Shown here: one piece after another, positions 8,046 through 15,088 of the stretch | How positions within the stretch are numbered: the first letter of the stretch is position 1 | Layout of the letters: the number at the start of each line of letters is the position of its first letter | DNA from: DAISIK01 sp036822055 | GTDB taxonomy: Bacteria; Verrucomicrobiota; Verrucomicrobiia; Opitutales; Puniceicoccaceae | Assembly (NCBI GenBank): GCA_036822055.1 | Contig: DAISIK010000039.1 | Coordinates: 1 to 25,139 of the forward strand | Length of the DNA stretch: 25,139 nt | Reading direction: 5' to 3' | Position numbers and translations under genes: made by a program | Notes under the pieces: model-generated | What the model was told of the DNA's origin: nothing | What the model saw: the letters and a program-made list of their open reading frames with translations, nothing else | Database searches by the model: none

Positions 8046-8897
8046 ATGAAGGCATCCCCCTCCTCCGTTCGTGCCGCCCTGGATGCCTGTGGAGTAAGAC
8101 CCAGCAAACGCCTCGGGCAAAATTTCCTTATCGATGCAAACATTCTCGTCCGCATCCTCGACGCCGCTCAGGCCGTCGGGGAAAAAACAGTCCTCGAGGT
8201 GGGTCCCGGTCTGGGCCAGGTAACCTCCCAGCTGCTGGATCAAGGGTTCGAGGTCCACGCGGTAGAATACGACCATCGCCTCGCATCCCATCTTCGCCAG
8301 CATCTCACCCAGGACACCTTCTACCTGACCGAAGGAGATGCCGTCGACCAACCCCTCGGTTCACTCCCGCCAGGTAGCCCCTTTCAAATTGTATCCAATC
8401 TCCCCTACGCCATTACTTCTCCATGGCTGGAAAAAATCCTCCTGGAGAGCTCCACCCTCCCTTCCGCAATTACCCTCCTCCTTCAGCTTGAAGCATGGGA
8501 ACGCCTGATCGCTCCAGAGGGTTCCAAGGCCCGCGGCGGTCTCGCCATTCTCTTTACCGAGAGCTTCACTCCGGTCTGGCAACAGCGGGTACCTCCACGC
8601 TGCTTTTTTCCCATCCCCGAGGTGGAGTCCGTTCTCGTTCACGCTCACCGCAAGCCCGGCGGCCACCGATTCGCTCGACCAACGGTCTCCATCATTCGCC
8701 AGCTTTTCCAGCAGCGTCGCAAACAAATCGGCAAACGGCTCGAAAAGAGCATTGGCTCTCCACCTTACCGCCAACTTTTAAACGCGTCAGCTTCCAGAGG
8801 TCTCTCTCCCGATTCCCGCCCCGAGGATCTATCCAATCAGGTCTGGATCGCCCTGGACGAACTCCTCCGCGACCTCCCACCTGACCAGAAGACGTGA
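8046..8897 (+). CDS. rsmA: 16S rRNA dimethyladenosine transferase (KsgA/RsmA)
   Basis: A 283-residue SAM-dependent methyltransferase that dimethylates two adjacent adenines near the 3' end of 16S rRNA during 30S maturation. Motifs: KRLGQNFLID (21-30), SAM-binding VLEVGPGLGQVT (49-60), an acidic ribose-binding position in AVEYD (72-76), and the NLPY catalytic motif (118-121) in IVSNLPYAITSPW. The C-terminal domain has the typical FFPIPEVES phrase and an RRKQIGKRL segment. Start chosen at ATG 8046: the upstream 41 codons overlap trpC and do not fit the family. It lies 43 bases after trpC and is probably co-transcribed. No frameshift or missing residue seen. Confidence 0.96.
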   Translation: MKASPSSVRAALDACGVRPSKRLGQNFLIDANILVRILDAAQAVGEKTVLEVGPGLGQVTSQLLDQGFEVHAVEYDHRLASHLRQHLTQDTFYLTEGDAVDQPLGSLPPGSPFQIVSNLPYAITSPWLEKILLESSTLPSAITLLLQLEAWERLIAPEGSKARGGLAILFTESFTPVWQQRVPPRCFFPIPEVESVLVHAHRKPGGHRFARPTVSIIRQLFQQRRKQIGKRLEKSIGSPPYRQLLNASASRGLSPDSRPEDLSNQVWIALDELLRDLPPDQKT

Positions 8898-9042
8898 GCG
8901 ATAGCCATCAAGGAGCGGGCTTGTAGAACCCGACTTGAATAGTCGACTGAGTGATCATTAAACTCAACAAAGAGAAGTTTCACAAAGAATTAACCGATCA
9001 TGGCTTCCCTTTTGTCTTTGTGCCCATACTACTATTATTGAA

Positions 9043-10197
9043 ATGAGATTCGTCTTTAAACTAATCTTTCGAGTCGGGTTTTCATTTGGAGCAATCGGCC
9101 TACACGGCGCCGTTGAAAGCTGGACCAGCGCGGATGGGCGATTGATTGAAGCCGAGATCCTGTCTACGGACGATACCAAAGTAAAAATGATCCGTACCGA
9201 TGGAGTGGAGTTTGAGGCGCCAATCAAGCTTTTTTCTCCGGCCGATCAGGAACGTATTCGCTCCTGGACTCCTCCCCCGCTCCAGGTTTTGGAACCTGCC
9301 GAGGCAGTCTTCACCGTCGCCACCAAAGAGGGTCGCGGTACGGCCTTCCTTCTCCAACACGAAAATAAAGTTTGGCTCTACACAAATATTCACGTCATCG
9401 GTGCCGCCGATTCTCTCGAGTTTACCAACACCAAGGGAGAAAGGCTCCAGACCAGCTCTTTTCAGATCGCGACTGACCGGGACCTTGCCCGGTTTGAAGT
9501 AGAGTACGACGGCGGATTGAAAGCTGCCCCCGGTATCAAGTTTGGTGATAAGATCACCGTTCTCGGTAATAGTCGAGGTTCCGGTCACATCTCCAAGGAC
9601 AGCGGAAAAATCGTCGCCATCTCCGTCGACGAAGTAGAGGTCGATGCCGACATCGTCGCTGGCAACAGCGGAGGGCCAATTCTCAACGAGGCCAATGAAG
9701 TAGTCGGTGTCTCGTCCTATGTAACCTTTTCCGATTTTTTTGATCCAACCATCGCCGGAACCCGCTTCGTCAAACCGCGTCGCTTCGGCCTTCGGGTGGA
9801 CTCAAAAATCTCTTTCAAAAAGATTTCGGCGGAAGCCTTTCAACAAGCCCACTCCACCTACCTCGAGGCGGTCACCACCAACAACGAGGCAATCCAAACC
9901 ATCTACGCAGTCAATCAAAACCCCAATCTGCTCATTCCCATCGGAAAGTTTCAGGATTCGCGGATTGATCGAGCCGCTCGCCGGTACAACCGTCGGGTAA
10001 AATCCGGCCTCACCTACAAGGATATCTTTGATCTTTACGACGATTTGGCAAAAACATCAGAACGATCCATCTCTAGTGCCATCGAAAATCTTGATGCCAA
10101 GATATTTGGCTGGATGCTGAAAGATCTCAACGCGCGCCAGGAACACATTGTTGCTATGCGCGAAATGATTGATTCGCTCTCTAAGACTTACCGCTGA
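9043..10197 (+). CDS. Secreted trypsin-like serine protease with N-terminal SHD1-like domain
   Basis: A 384-residue protein. Residues 1-23 form a signal peptide (MRFVFKLIFRVGFSFGAIG). Residues 26-75 resemble the SHD1 domain common in Planctomycetes and Verrucomicrobia: ESWTSADGRLIEAEIL, then IRTDGVEFEAPIKLFSPADQ. The protease part follows at about 85-250. The candidate triad is H117 (TNIHVIG), D147 (DRDLARF) and S209 (GNSGGPI), all in trypsin-like context, so it should be active. The last 130 residues are helical and charged, with no PDZ domain visible. The 145 bases upstream are non-coding; TTGTCT (9012-9017) and TATTAT (9033-9038) are a weak promoter-like pair with short 15-base spacing. 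Substrate unknown. The gene stands alone in its strand context before DUF1353. Confidence 0.85.
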   Translation: MRFVFKLIFRVGFSFGAIGLHGAVESWTSADGRLIEAEILSTDDTKVKMIRTDGVEFEAPIKLFSPADQERIRSWTPPPLQVLEPAEAVFTVATKEGRGTAFLLQHENKVWLYTNIHVIGAADSLEFTNTKGERLQTSSFQIATDRDLARFEVEYDGGLKAAPGIKFGDKITVLGNSRGSGHISKDSGKIVAISVDEVEVDADIVAGNSGGPILNEANEVVGVSSYVTFSDFFDPTIAGTRFVKPRRFGLRVDSKISFKKISAEAFQQAHSTYLEAVTTNNEAIQTIYAVNQNPNLLIPIGKFQDSRIDRAARRYNRRVKSGLTYKDIFDLYDDLAKTSERSISSAIENLDAKIFGWMLKDLNARQEHIVAMREMIDSLSKTYR

Positions 10198-10232
10198 TCC
10201 GTTTTGGTCGGTTGCCCGGACGGCTCCACCTC

Positions 10233-10640
10233 ATGGCCTCCGTTTGCCCCAAACTCTCCTATTCACGGGTCTACGTTTCATACCACATCGATCAAAATCA
10301 ATGGACCCTCGCCCAGGCATGGTCTCTCCAATGTGGCTCATTCGCTTTATTCATCCCCGCTGGCTACTCTTTTGATCTAGCCTCCGTCCCCCGATGGTTC
10401 TGGACTATTATCGCTCCATTCGAGCTGTCCCTCCCAGCGCCTCTCGTTCACGATTACCTCTACGAGTTTCGCGGTCGACCTCGTCCCCCTCAGGTCGATC
10501 CGGTCAGGACCTTCACCCGACTCGAGAGCGACCGCCTTTTTCTCCAAATCATGCAAGCAGAGGGCATCGCCGGTTGGAAACGTCATCTTGCCTACCGGGC
10601 CGTTCGTCTCTTTGGTGCCTGCTATTGGAACGATGAGTGA
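10233..10640 (+). CDS. DUF1353 family protein
   Basis: A 135-residue protein with the DUF1353 pattern: FDLASVPRWFW (the F-x-x-A-S-x-P core), APLVHDYLYEF (a His-Asp pair in the middle) and, toward the end, an Asp in LESDRLFLQIM followed by AYRAVRLFGACYW. The conserved His and Asp residues suggest a metal-binding or enzymatic site, but no activity is established for the family as far as I know. It occurs in phages and in bacterial chromosomes. I chose ATG 10233; a TTG at 10212 would add seven residues. The stop codon overlaps the fluC start by eight bases, so the two are translationally linked. No other phage-like gene is near, so it looks chromosomal rather than prophage. Confidence 0.8.
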   Translation: MASVCPKLSYSRVYVSYHIDQNQWTLAQAWSLQCGSFALFIPAGYSFDLASVPRWFWTIIAPFELSLPAPLVHDYLYEFRGRPRPPQVDPVRTFTRLESDRLFLQIMQAEGIAGWKRHLAYRAVRLFGACYWNDE

Positions 10641-11019
10641 TCTGGTTTTTGTCTTTATCGGTGGTGGTCTCGGAGCCACCTCAAGGTACCTGATCTCCCT
10701 CCTCGTCCAACGGATGATCCCCACATCCCTCCCCCTTGCTACCCTCGGCATCAACAGCCTCGGCTGTTTCCTGATCGGCCTTCTCGCTGCCGCCCTCCTG
10801 CCCTACCACCCAACAAGTACATCTCACCGTCTCTGGCTCTTTCTCGGCATCGGCCTAATTGGTGGCTTCACCACCTTTTCCACTTTTAGCTTCGAGTCCT
10901 TCTCCCTCTATCACTCAGGCCACCTGACCACTGCCCTTCTCTATATCCTCCTCAGCGTCAGCATTTGCCTGGTCTGCTGCTTTCTTGGAATCCTCTGTGG
11001 CAGAGCTTTTTTCTCTTGA
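10633..11019 (+). CDS. fluC: Fluoride ion channel FluC (CrcB)
   Basis: A 128-residue protein with four membrane segments, the right size for FluC, a dual-topology dimeric channel that exports fluoride. Signatures: GGGLGATSRYL (10-20), the pore Asn41 in LATLGINSLGCF, and GGFTTFSTFSFE (77-88) containing the phenylalanine box residues F82 and F85 and the central break that binds Na+. Start chosen at ATG 10633, which precedes the first helix and overlaps the DUF1353 stop by eight bases. I looked for a fluoride riboswitch upstream of the pair and did not see one. rplU begins 37 bases after the stop, so fluC sits just upstream of the L21-L27 genes, not a usual pairing. Confidence 0.94.
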   Translation: MSDLVFVFIGGGLGATSRYLISLLVQRMIPTSLPLATLGINSLGCFLIGLLAAALLPYHPTSTSHRLWLFLGIGLIGGFTTFSTFSFESFSLYHSGHLTTALLYILLSVSICLVCCFLGILCGRAFFS

Positions 11020-11056
11020 ATCACCCGATCATATCCACTTTACTATTCGATTTTCC

Positions 11057-11374
11057 ATGAAAGCCACGATTCAAACTCAAGGTCGCCAGTTCATCGTTTC
11101 CGAGGGCGATGTTTTGAAGCTCAACCAGTTTCCATCTACCAATCCAGATGATCTTGTCACCGTCACGGAGGTCCTTACCGTCTCCGGTGAGCCCGGCAGC
11201 GCTGTTTTTGGTGCTCCGTTTGTTGAAGGTGCCAACGTCACCCTCCGCATCCTGCACAACCAGAAGGATAAAAAGGTGATCATCTTTAAAAAGAAAAGGC
11301 GCCAAGGCTACAAACGGCGCAAAGGTCACCGCCAGTGCATCTCTGTCGTTCGAGTCGAATCCATCACTGCCTGA
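11057..11374 (+). CDS. rplU: 50S ribosomal protein L21
   Basis: A 105-residue L21. It begins MKATIQTQGRQFIVSEGD, the usual N-terminus, and ends with the basic rRNA-binding phrase KKKRRQGYKRRKGHRQ, which is the family signature. L21 binds 23S rRNA during 50S assembly. Start chosen at ATG 11057; the longer frame upstream runs back into fluC. rpmA follows after 35 bases, the near-universal rplU-rpmA pairing. There is no Shine-Dalgarno sequence before the start. Confidence 0.97.
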   Translation: MKATIQTQGRQFIVSEGDVLKLNQFPSTNPDDLVTVTEVLTVSGEPGSAVFGAPFVEGANVTLRILHNQKDKKVIIFKKKRRQGYKRRKGHRQCISVVRVESITA

Positions 11375-11409
11375 ATAATTTCACCGATCCCTAACCCTCC
11401 TCATTCATC

Positions 11410-11655
11410 ATGGCACACAAAAAAGGACAAGGAACTTCCAAGAACGGTCGCGACAGTCACGCCCAGCGCTTGGGCGTCAAAAAGTTTGGTGGCGAAAAGG
11501 TCATCGCTGGTAACATCATCATGCGTCAGCGCGGTACCCGTTACCACCCCGGAACCAATGTGGGCCTCGGCAGAGATTACACCCTCTTCGCCCTCGCAGA
11601 TGGCACGGTTGCCTTCGACAAGGAACACCGGCGAGTGAACGTAGTTGGCAACTGA
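11410..11655 (+). CDS. rpmA: 50S ribosomal protein L27
   Basis: An 81-residue L27. It starts directly with MAHKKGQGTSKNGRDS, so there is no cleavable N-terminal extension of the Firmicutes type; the N-terminal tail reaches the peptidyl transferase centre. The following GVKKFGGEKVIAGNIIMRQR and GTRYHPGTNVGLGRDYTL are diagnostic. The gene is followed by two hairpins and a T-tract. In many bacteria the GTPase gene obgE comes next; here the unit ends and the convergent trmD follows. Confidence 0.97.
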   Translation: MAHKKGQGTSKNGRDSHAQRLGVKKFGGEKVIAGNIIMRQRGTRYHPGTNVGLGRDYTLFALADGTVAFDKEHRRVNVVGN

Positions 11656-11673
11656 CCGCCAACCCTCAATTAC

Positions 11674-11723
11674 CCTGAGCTCGCTGGCTCAGGCTAAAGA
11701 CCCGCCTCCCTGCGGGTCTTTTT
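11674..11723 (+). terminator. Rho-independent terminator of the rplU-rpmA unit, preceded by a second hairpin
   Basis: The terminator stem AAAGACCCGC (11696-11705) pairs perfectly with GCGGGTCTTT (11712-11721) around the loop CTCCCT, and the T-tract is 11719-11723. Just upstream a separate perfect 7-bp hairpin, CCTGAGC (11674-11680) with GCTCAGG (11687-11693), has no T-tract. The A-rich left arm could let the main hairpin also work in part on the opposite strand, but trmD ends at 11857 and its transcript would need to read on to this point. Confidence 0.88.
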
Positions 11724-11856
11724 GTTTCCTCCCAATCCCCGTCCTCCAGTCACGCCCACCGTCTTCTTCGTCGGCAGAAGGGTAATCCGTAAGTCGGGCT
11801 GCCGAAGATTGTCACGGCCAAGCTACCGACCGCTTCCTAAAACCAATAATCTGCCC

Positions 11857-12519
11857 TCAGAGATCGGTCCTCCGTTGGCGTGTCTTCTCTTCTCGTTGTT
11901 CCAACCTCCATGCTGCGATTGCCGCATGGTCACCCGAAAACAGGATTTCGGGAACTTTCATCCCGCGAAATTCCGGGGGTCTCGTCCATTGGGGGCAACC
12001 GAGCAGCCCCCCATGAAAACTATCCTGAGAAAGTGAACTGGCCTCCCCAAGGACCCCGGGAAGTTGACGACTTACCGCATCAACCAAGACAGCAGCCGGA
12101 AGGGTGCCGTTCGAGAGGACGTAATCCCCAATCGAGATCTCTTCATCGATCACGGAATCCCGCACTCGCTGATCAACCCCCTCATAGTGTCCACTCACCA
12201 GAATCAGATGCTCCTCCCTGGCCAGAGAATTGACCTTGGCCTGATTCAAACGAACGCCGTCCGGAGCCAGGTAAATGACCTTACTGCGCTCCCCCCTCAA
12301 AGCTTCAATAGCCAGAAAAAGCGGTTCCGGTTTCAAAACCATTCCCGCACCACCTCCAAAAGGACGATCATCCGTAATCCGATGCTTGCCCTCGGCCCAA
12401 TCCCTAAGGTTGTGAACCCCGATCGAGATGCGGCCAGCCTCAACCGCCCGCCCGAGGATACTCTCCTCAAAGAAGCCCTCCACCATTCTCGGAAACAGGG
12501 TTAGGATGTCGAATTTCAC
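11857..12519 (-). CDS. trmD: tRNA (guanine37-N1)-methyltransferase
   Basis: A 220-residue SPOUT-class methyltransferase that makes m1G37 in tRNAs reading CNN codons, preventing frameshifts. Motifs: KFDILTLFPRM at the N-terminus, RPFGGGAGMVLKPEP, the knot residues in LVSGHYEGVDQRV, and IGDYVLSNGTLPA with LVDAVSRQLPGVLG, which bind SAM. The WTRPPEFRG phrase is the usual substrate loop. Start: I chose the GTG at 12519, giving KFDIL at the family position. A TTG further upstream (12549) lies inside a terminator hairpin. The GTG begins two bases after the terminator's U-tract. rimM and rplS, usual neighbours, are absent. The 3' end faces the rpmA terminator. Confidence 0.95.
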   Translation of the reverse strand: MKFDILTLFPRMVEGFFEESILGRAVEAGRISIGVHNLRDWAEGKHRITDDRPFGGGAGMVLKPEPLFLAIEALRGERSKVIYLAPDGVRLNQAKVNSLAREEHLILVSGHYEGVDQRVRDSVIDEEISIGDYVLSNGTLPAAVLVDAVSRQLPGVLGEASSLSQDSFHGGLLGCPQWTRPPEFRGMKVPEILFSGDHAAIAAWRLEQREEKTRQRRTDL

Positions 12520-12521
12520 CG

Positions 12522-12556
12522 AAAAAAAAAGACTGCTGCCTCCAGGCAACAGTCTT
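12522..12556 (-). terminator. Strong terminator or attenuator between rpsP and trmD
   Basis: Read on the minus strand, AAGACTGTTGCC pairs with GGCAGCAGTCTT around a UGGA loop: twelve base pairs with one G-U. It is followed by an unbroken run of T so that nine T stand at the end (plus strand 12522-12530, including two in the stem). It lies 42 bases after the rpsP stop and ends two bases before the trmD GTG start. It would end rpsP transcripts, leaving trmD dependent on read-through or on an undetected promoter. Confidence 0.85.
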
Positions 12557-12598
12557 ATTCAAAAATCGTCGGAGCAAGATAGACGGACACACCAGCTA

Positions 12599-12862
12599 TC
12601 ATACCGCCGGAACAGCCTGCTTCTTTGCCTTCTTGATCAGACTCGCCACCGTCTCTGTCGGCTTGGCACCCACCTTTATCCAGTGCTCAACCCGATCCAT
12701 CTTGAGGTTTGATTGCTCGGAGGCCTCTTTGTTCTGAGGATCGTAAGTTCCGACCAACTCGACGAAGCGTCCATCTCTTCGGGCCGATGCTTCGGCGACA
12801 ACTACTCGGTAAAAGGGACGGTGGGCAGCGCCGTGGCGCTGTAAACGGATGCGAAGGGCCAT
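12599..12862 (-). CDS. rpsP: 30S ribosomal protein S16
   Basis: An 87-residue S16, starting MALRIRLQRHGAAHRPFYR, with VVVAEASARRDGRFVELVG and LVGTYDPQ in the middle; all match the family. S16 is an early-binding 30S assembly protein. It is the first gene of a minus-strand unit followed by a terminator and trmD. The 125 bases upstream, shared with a divergent gene, contain TTGACT (12919-12924 on the plus strand, read on the minus strand) that could be a -35 element, but no good -10 lies at the right distance. No Shine-Dalgarno sequence is seen. Confidence 0.97.
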   Translation of the reverse strand: MALRIRLQRHGAAHRPFYRVVVAEASARRDGRFVELVGTYDPQNKEASEQSNLKMDRVEHWIKVGAKPTETVASLIKKAKKQAVPAV

Positions 12863-12987
12863 TGGTGAAAGGAATATTGGATTGAAAAACCAATGAAAGT
12901 GAAGGCACCGACCCGCTCAGTCAAGCATCAATCCGGACTGAACTTTTCTTTGCAAATTTTGCACAACTACTTCATCCAAGTAGAAAT

Positions 12988-13677
12988 ATGTCGGACACCC
13001 ACCACCACTCAGAGAACCCGCAGGAAACGACCACCCCGGATTCGCAAGCTACCTCAAGTACCCTCGAGTTACCAATCACCGCCAAGGCTTCGCGGTCTTA
13101 CCGACGGACCCGCTATTTCGTAGCCACGATCTTTTTTGCCGTCAGCCTCCTCTTCGCCTACGATGGTTGGGTGGCCTGGCCGGCCAAGAATGCGGAAATC
13201 GAGAAACTTACCGCCGAGAAGGAGTCGGCCCTCGCTGCCGACGACAAACAGCGGATCGACGAACTGGAAGTCCTCCTCGAAGACCTCGGGGAGCCGAAAA
13301 GCGATGCCGATCTTTTCATCCAGAAGGTATTCTTCATCGGTCTTGGTCCGGGAGCCATCATCCTGATCGTCAATGCCCTCTACCGCAGCCGCGGAGCTGT
13401 TGTCTACGATGGTTCAACCGTCCAATTGCCTGACGGACGGAGCGTCGATGTTGATTCTATCACCGAGGTCGATAACCGCCGCTGGGATAAAAAAGGGATA
13501 GCCATTTTTTATTATTCCGATCAACAGACCTCAAACCGCAACTTCCGTCTCGATGACTTCATCTACGACCGACCTCCGATCGATCGCATCCACGAGGAAC
13601 TCTGCAAAAAGCTTAGACCCGAAGCTGCCCCCGAGCAAATGGACGTTACCGCAGACGATTCTTCCGCTTCAAGCTAG
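12988..13677 (+). CDS. Two-TM membrane protein of unknown function
   Basis: A 229-residue protein not assigned to a family. Residues 1-38 are polar (His-, Thr- and Ser-rich). A first membrane segment spans about 42-64 (RYFVATIFFAVSLLFAYDGW). Residues 68-100 are charged and likely coiled coil (EIEKLTAEKESALAADDK). A second segment spans 111-132 (FIQKVFFIGLGPGAIILIV). The tail 135-210 looks like a small beta domain (VVYDGSTVQLPDG, then VDVDSITEVDNRRWDKKGIA), of the kind that follows PH-like or membrane-associated domains. It diverges from rpsP across a 125-base gap and converges on der: its stop TAG (13675-13677) and der's stop (13674-13676 on the other strand) overlap in one CTAG. Function unknown. 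Confidence 0.75.
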   Translation: MSDTHHHSENPQETTTPDSQATSSTLELPITAKASRSYRRTRYFVATIFFAVSLLFAYDGWVAWPAKNAEIEKLTAEKESALAADDKQRIDELEVLLEDLGEPKSDADLFIQKVFFIGLGPGAIILIVNALYRSRGAVVYDGSTVQLPDGRSVDVDSITEVDNRRWDKKGIAIFYYSDQQTSNRNFRLDDFIYDRPPIDRIHEELCKKLRPEAAPEQMDVTADDSSASS

Positions 13678-15077
13678 CGTTTAAGAAACGGATTTTGCTC
13701 CTTAACCTTGCCCACAAACTTCATCTCCAGCGGGCTTCCAATCAGGTTAAAATGGCTGATAATCCCCTTCTCCAGATACCGTCGGTAACTGTCATCAAGG
13801 CGCTCGGGATCGTTGCAAAAAACCTTTAGTCGGATCGGCGCTACTCCGGTCTGGACCGTGTAGTAGAGTTTGAAGCGTTTGCCATCTTTTGCCTTCGGAG
13901 GGGTCTCCTCAAAAAGATCCTGAATCAAGCGATTGAGCGGGCCCGTCGCCAACCGCGTATGCTGCACCCGATCCACCCTGCCCACAGCTGCCAGCAAAGG
14001 CTCAATCCCGTGTCCCATTTGAGCTGAAAGAAAGACCACTGGAGACTCCGGCAAAAAGAAGAGTTCTTTCCTCAAAGCCACTTCATAAGCCTTGGCAAAA
14101 TCCTCCTTGCTCTCGTAGCCCTCGACCCCACCGGTCGCAAAGCTTTCCAGTGCCAAGTCCCACTTATTGACCGCGAGAACCAGACCGCGTCCGGCTTTCA
14201 GGACCTCTCCAACGAACTTTTGGTCTTGTTTGGTCACTCCGGTCAGCGCATCGAGCAAATAAACCACTACATCGCTCTTTTCCACAGCCTCTCGGGTTCG
14301 CAAGCTCGAGAAATATTCGATCGAATCGTCAATCTTCCGCTTCGCCCGCAGCCCCGCTGTGTCGTGCAGACGGTAGCGCCGCACTTCCTCCCTGGATCCC
14401 TTCCAGTCCAGATTGAAGGCCACCGAGTCTCTGGTTGTTCCCGGCACGTCGCTAACAATCAAACGCTCCGCATTGAGCAACCGATTCGTCAAACTCGATT
14501 TTCCAACATTGGGCTTGCCCGCAAAACAGATTCCCACCCGGCGCTCTTCAGCGGCTTGCGGATCTCCGCCTTCCTCCGCTGAGGGCACGTGGTCGAAGAT
14601 CCATTTTTCAAGCTGCCTGATCCCCCGATTATGTTCGGCCGATACCGCAAACGGTTCGCCAAATCCCAGTCTCGAAGCTCCCAGCGCGAGCGTATCTTGT
14701 TCCTCAGTATCGCATTTGTTAACCACCACCTTGACCGGACATTTCGAGCGCCTGAGATCCGTTGCGATCTCCTCATCCAGCGGTGTTAGCCCCTCCCGCA
14801 CGTCTACCACAAAAAGGATCACCGAGGCCGCGCCAGTAGCCACAAAGACCTGCGTTTCCACCGCCTCCCGCAACACTTCAGGTGTCGCTCCCTCAACCAG
14901 CCCGAGCCCTCCGGTATCCACCAATATCCTCCCCCCTTTCAGGGAATGGGTAACAATGTCCCGAGTCACTCCCGGTAGATCGTGGACGATCGAAACTCGC
15001 TTCCCGGCCAATCGGTTAAAAAGACGACTTTTCCCCACGTTGGGCCTCCCGACCAGAACGATTTGCCTTTCTTCCAT
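13674..15077 (-). CDS. der: Ribosome-assembly GTPase Der (EngA)
   Basis: A 467-residue protein with the tandem GTPase domains unique to Der. First domain: GRPNVGKS (10-17), VDTGG (53-57) and NKCD (120-123). Second domain: GKPNVGKS (187-194), an HDTAG switch motif, and a NKWD motif further on. A KH-like domain of about 100 residues completes it (KLYYTVQTGVAPIRLKVF). Der is essential for 50S maturation in most bacteria. GAAGGAAG lies just before the ATG, one of the few good Shine-Dalgarno sequences here. It is 11 bases after the aminotransferase stop and probably co-transcribed with it. Confidence 0.97.
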   Translation of the reverse strand: MEERQIVLVGRPNVGKSRLFNRLAGKRVSIVHDLPGVTRDIVTHSLKGGRILVDTGGLGLVEGATPEVLREAVETQVFVATGAASVILFVVDVREGLTPLDEEIATDLRRSKCPVKVVVNKCDTEEQDTLALGASRLGFGEPFAVSAEHNRGIRQLEKWIFDHVPSAEEGGDPQAAEERRVGICFAGKPNVGKSSLTNRLLNAERLIVSDVPGTTRDSVAFNLDWKGSREEVRRYRLHDTAGLRAKRKIDDSIEYFSSLRTREAVEKSDVVVYLLDALTGVTKQDQKFVGEVLKAGRGLVLAVNKWDLALESFATGGVEGYESKEDFAKAYEVALRKELFFLPESPVVFLSAQMGHGIEPLLAAVGRVDRVQHTRLATGPLNRLIQDLFEETPPKAKDGKRFKLYYTVQTGVAPIRLKVFCNDPERLDDSYRRYLEKGIISHFNLIGSPLEMKFVGKVKEQNPFLKR

Positions 15078-15088
15078 CGTCTTCCTTC

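Noticed and set aside
10190..10240. Possible fluoride riboswitch before the DUF1353-fluC unit.
   Set aside because: The space is only a few dozen bases and the conserved riboswitch core is not there.
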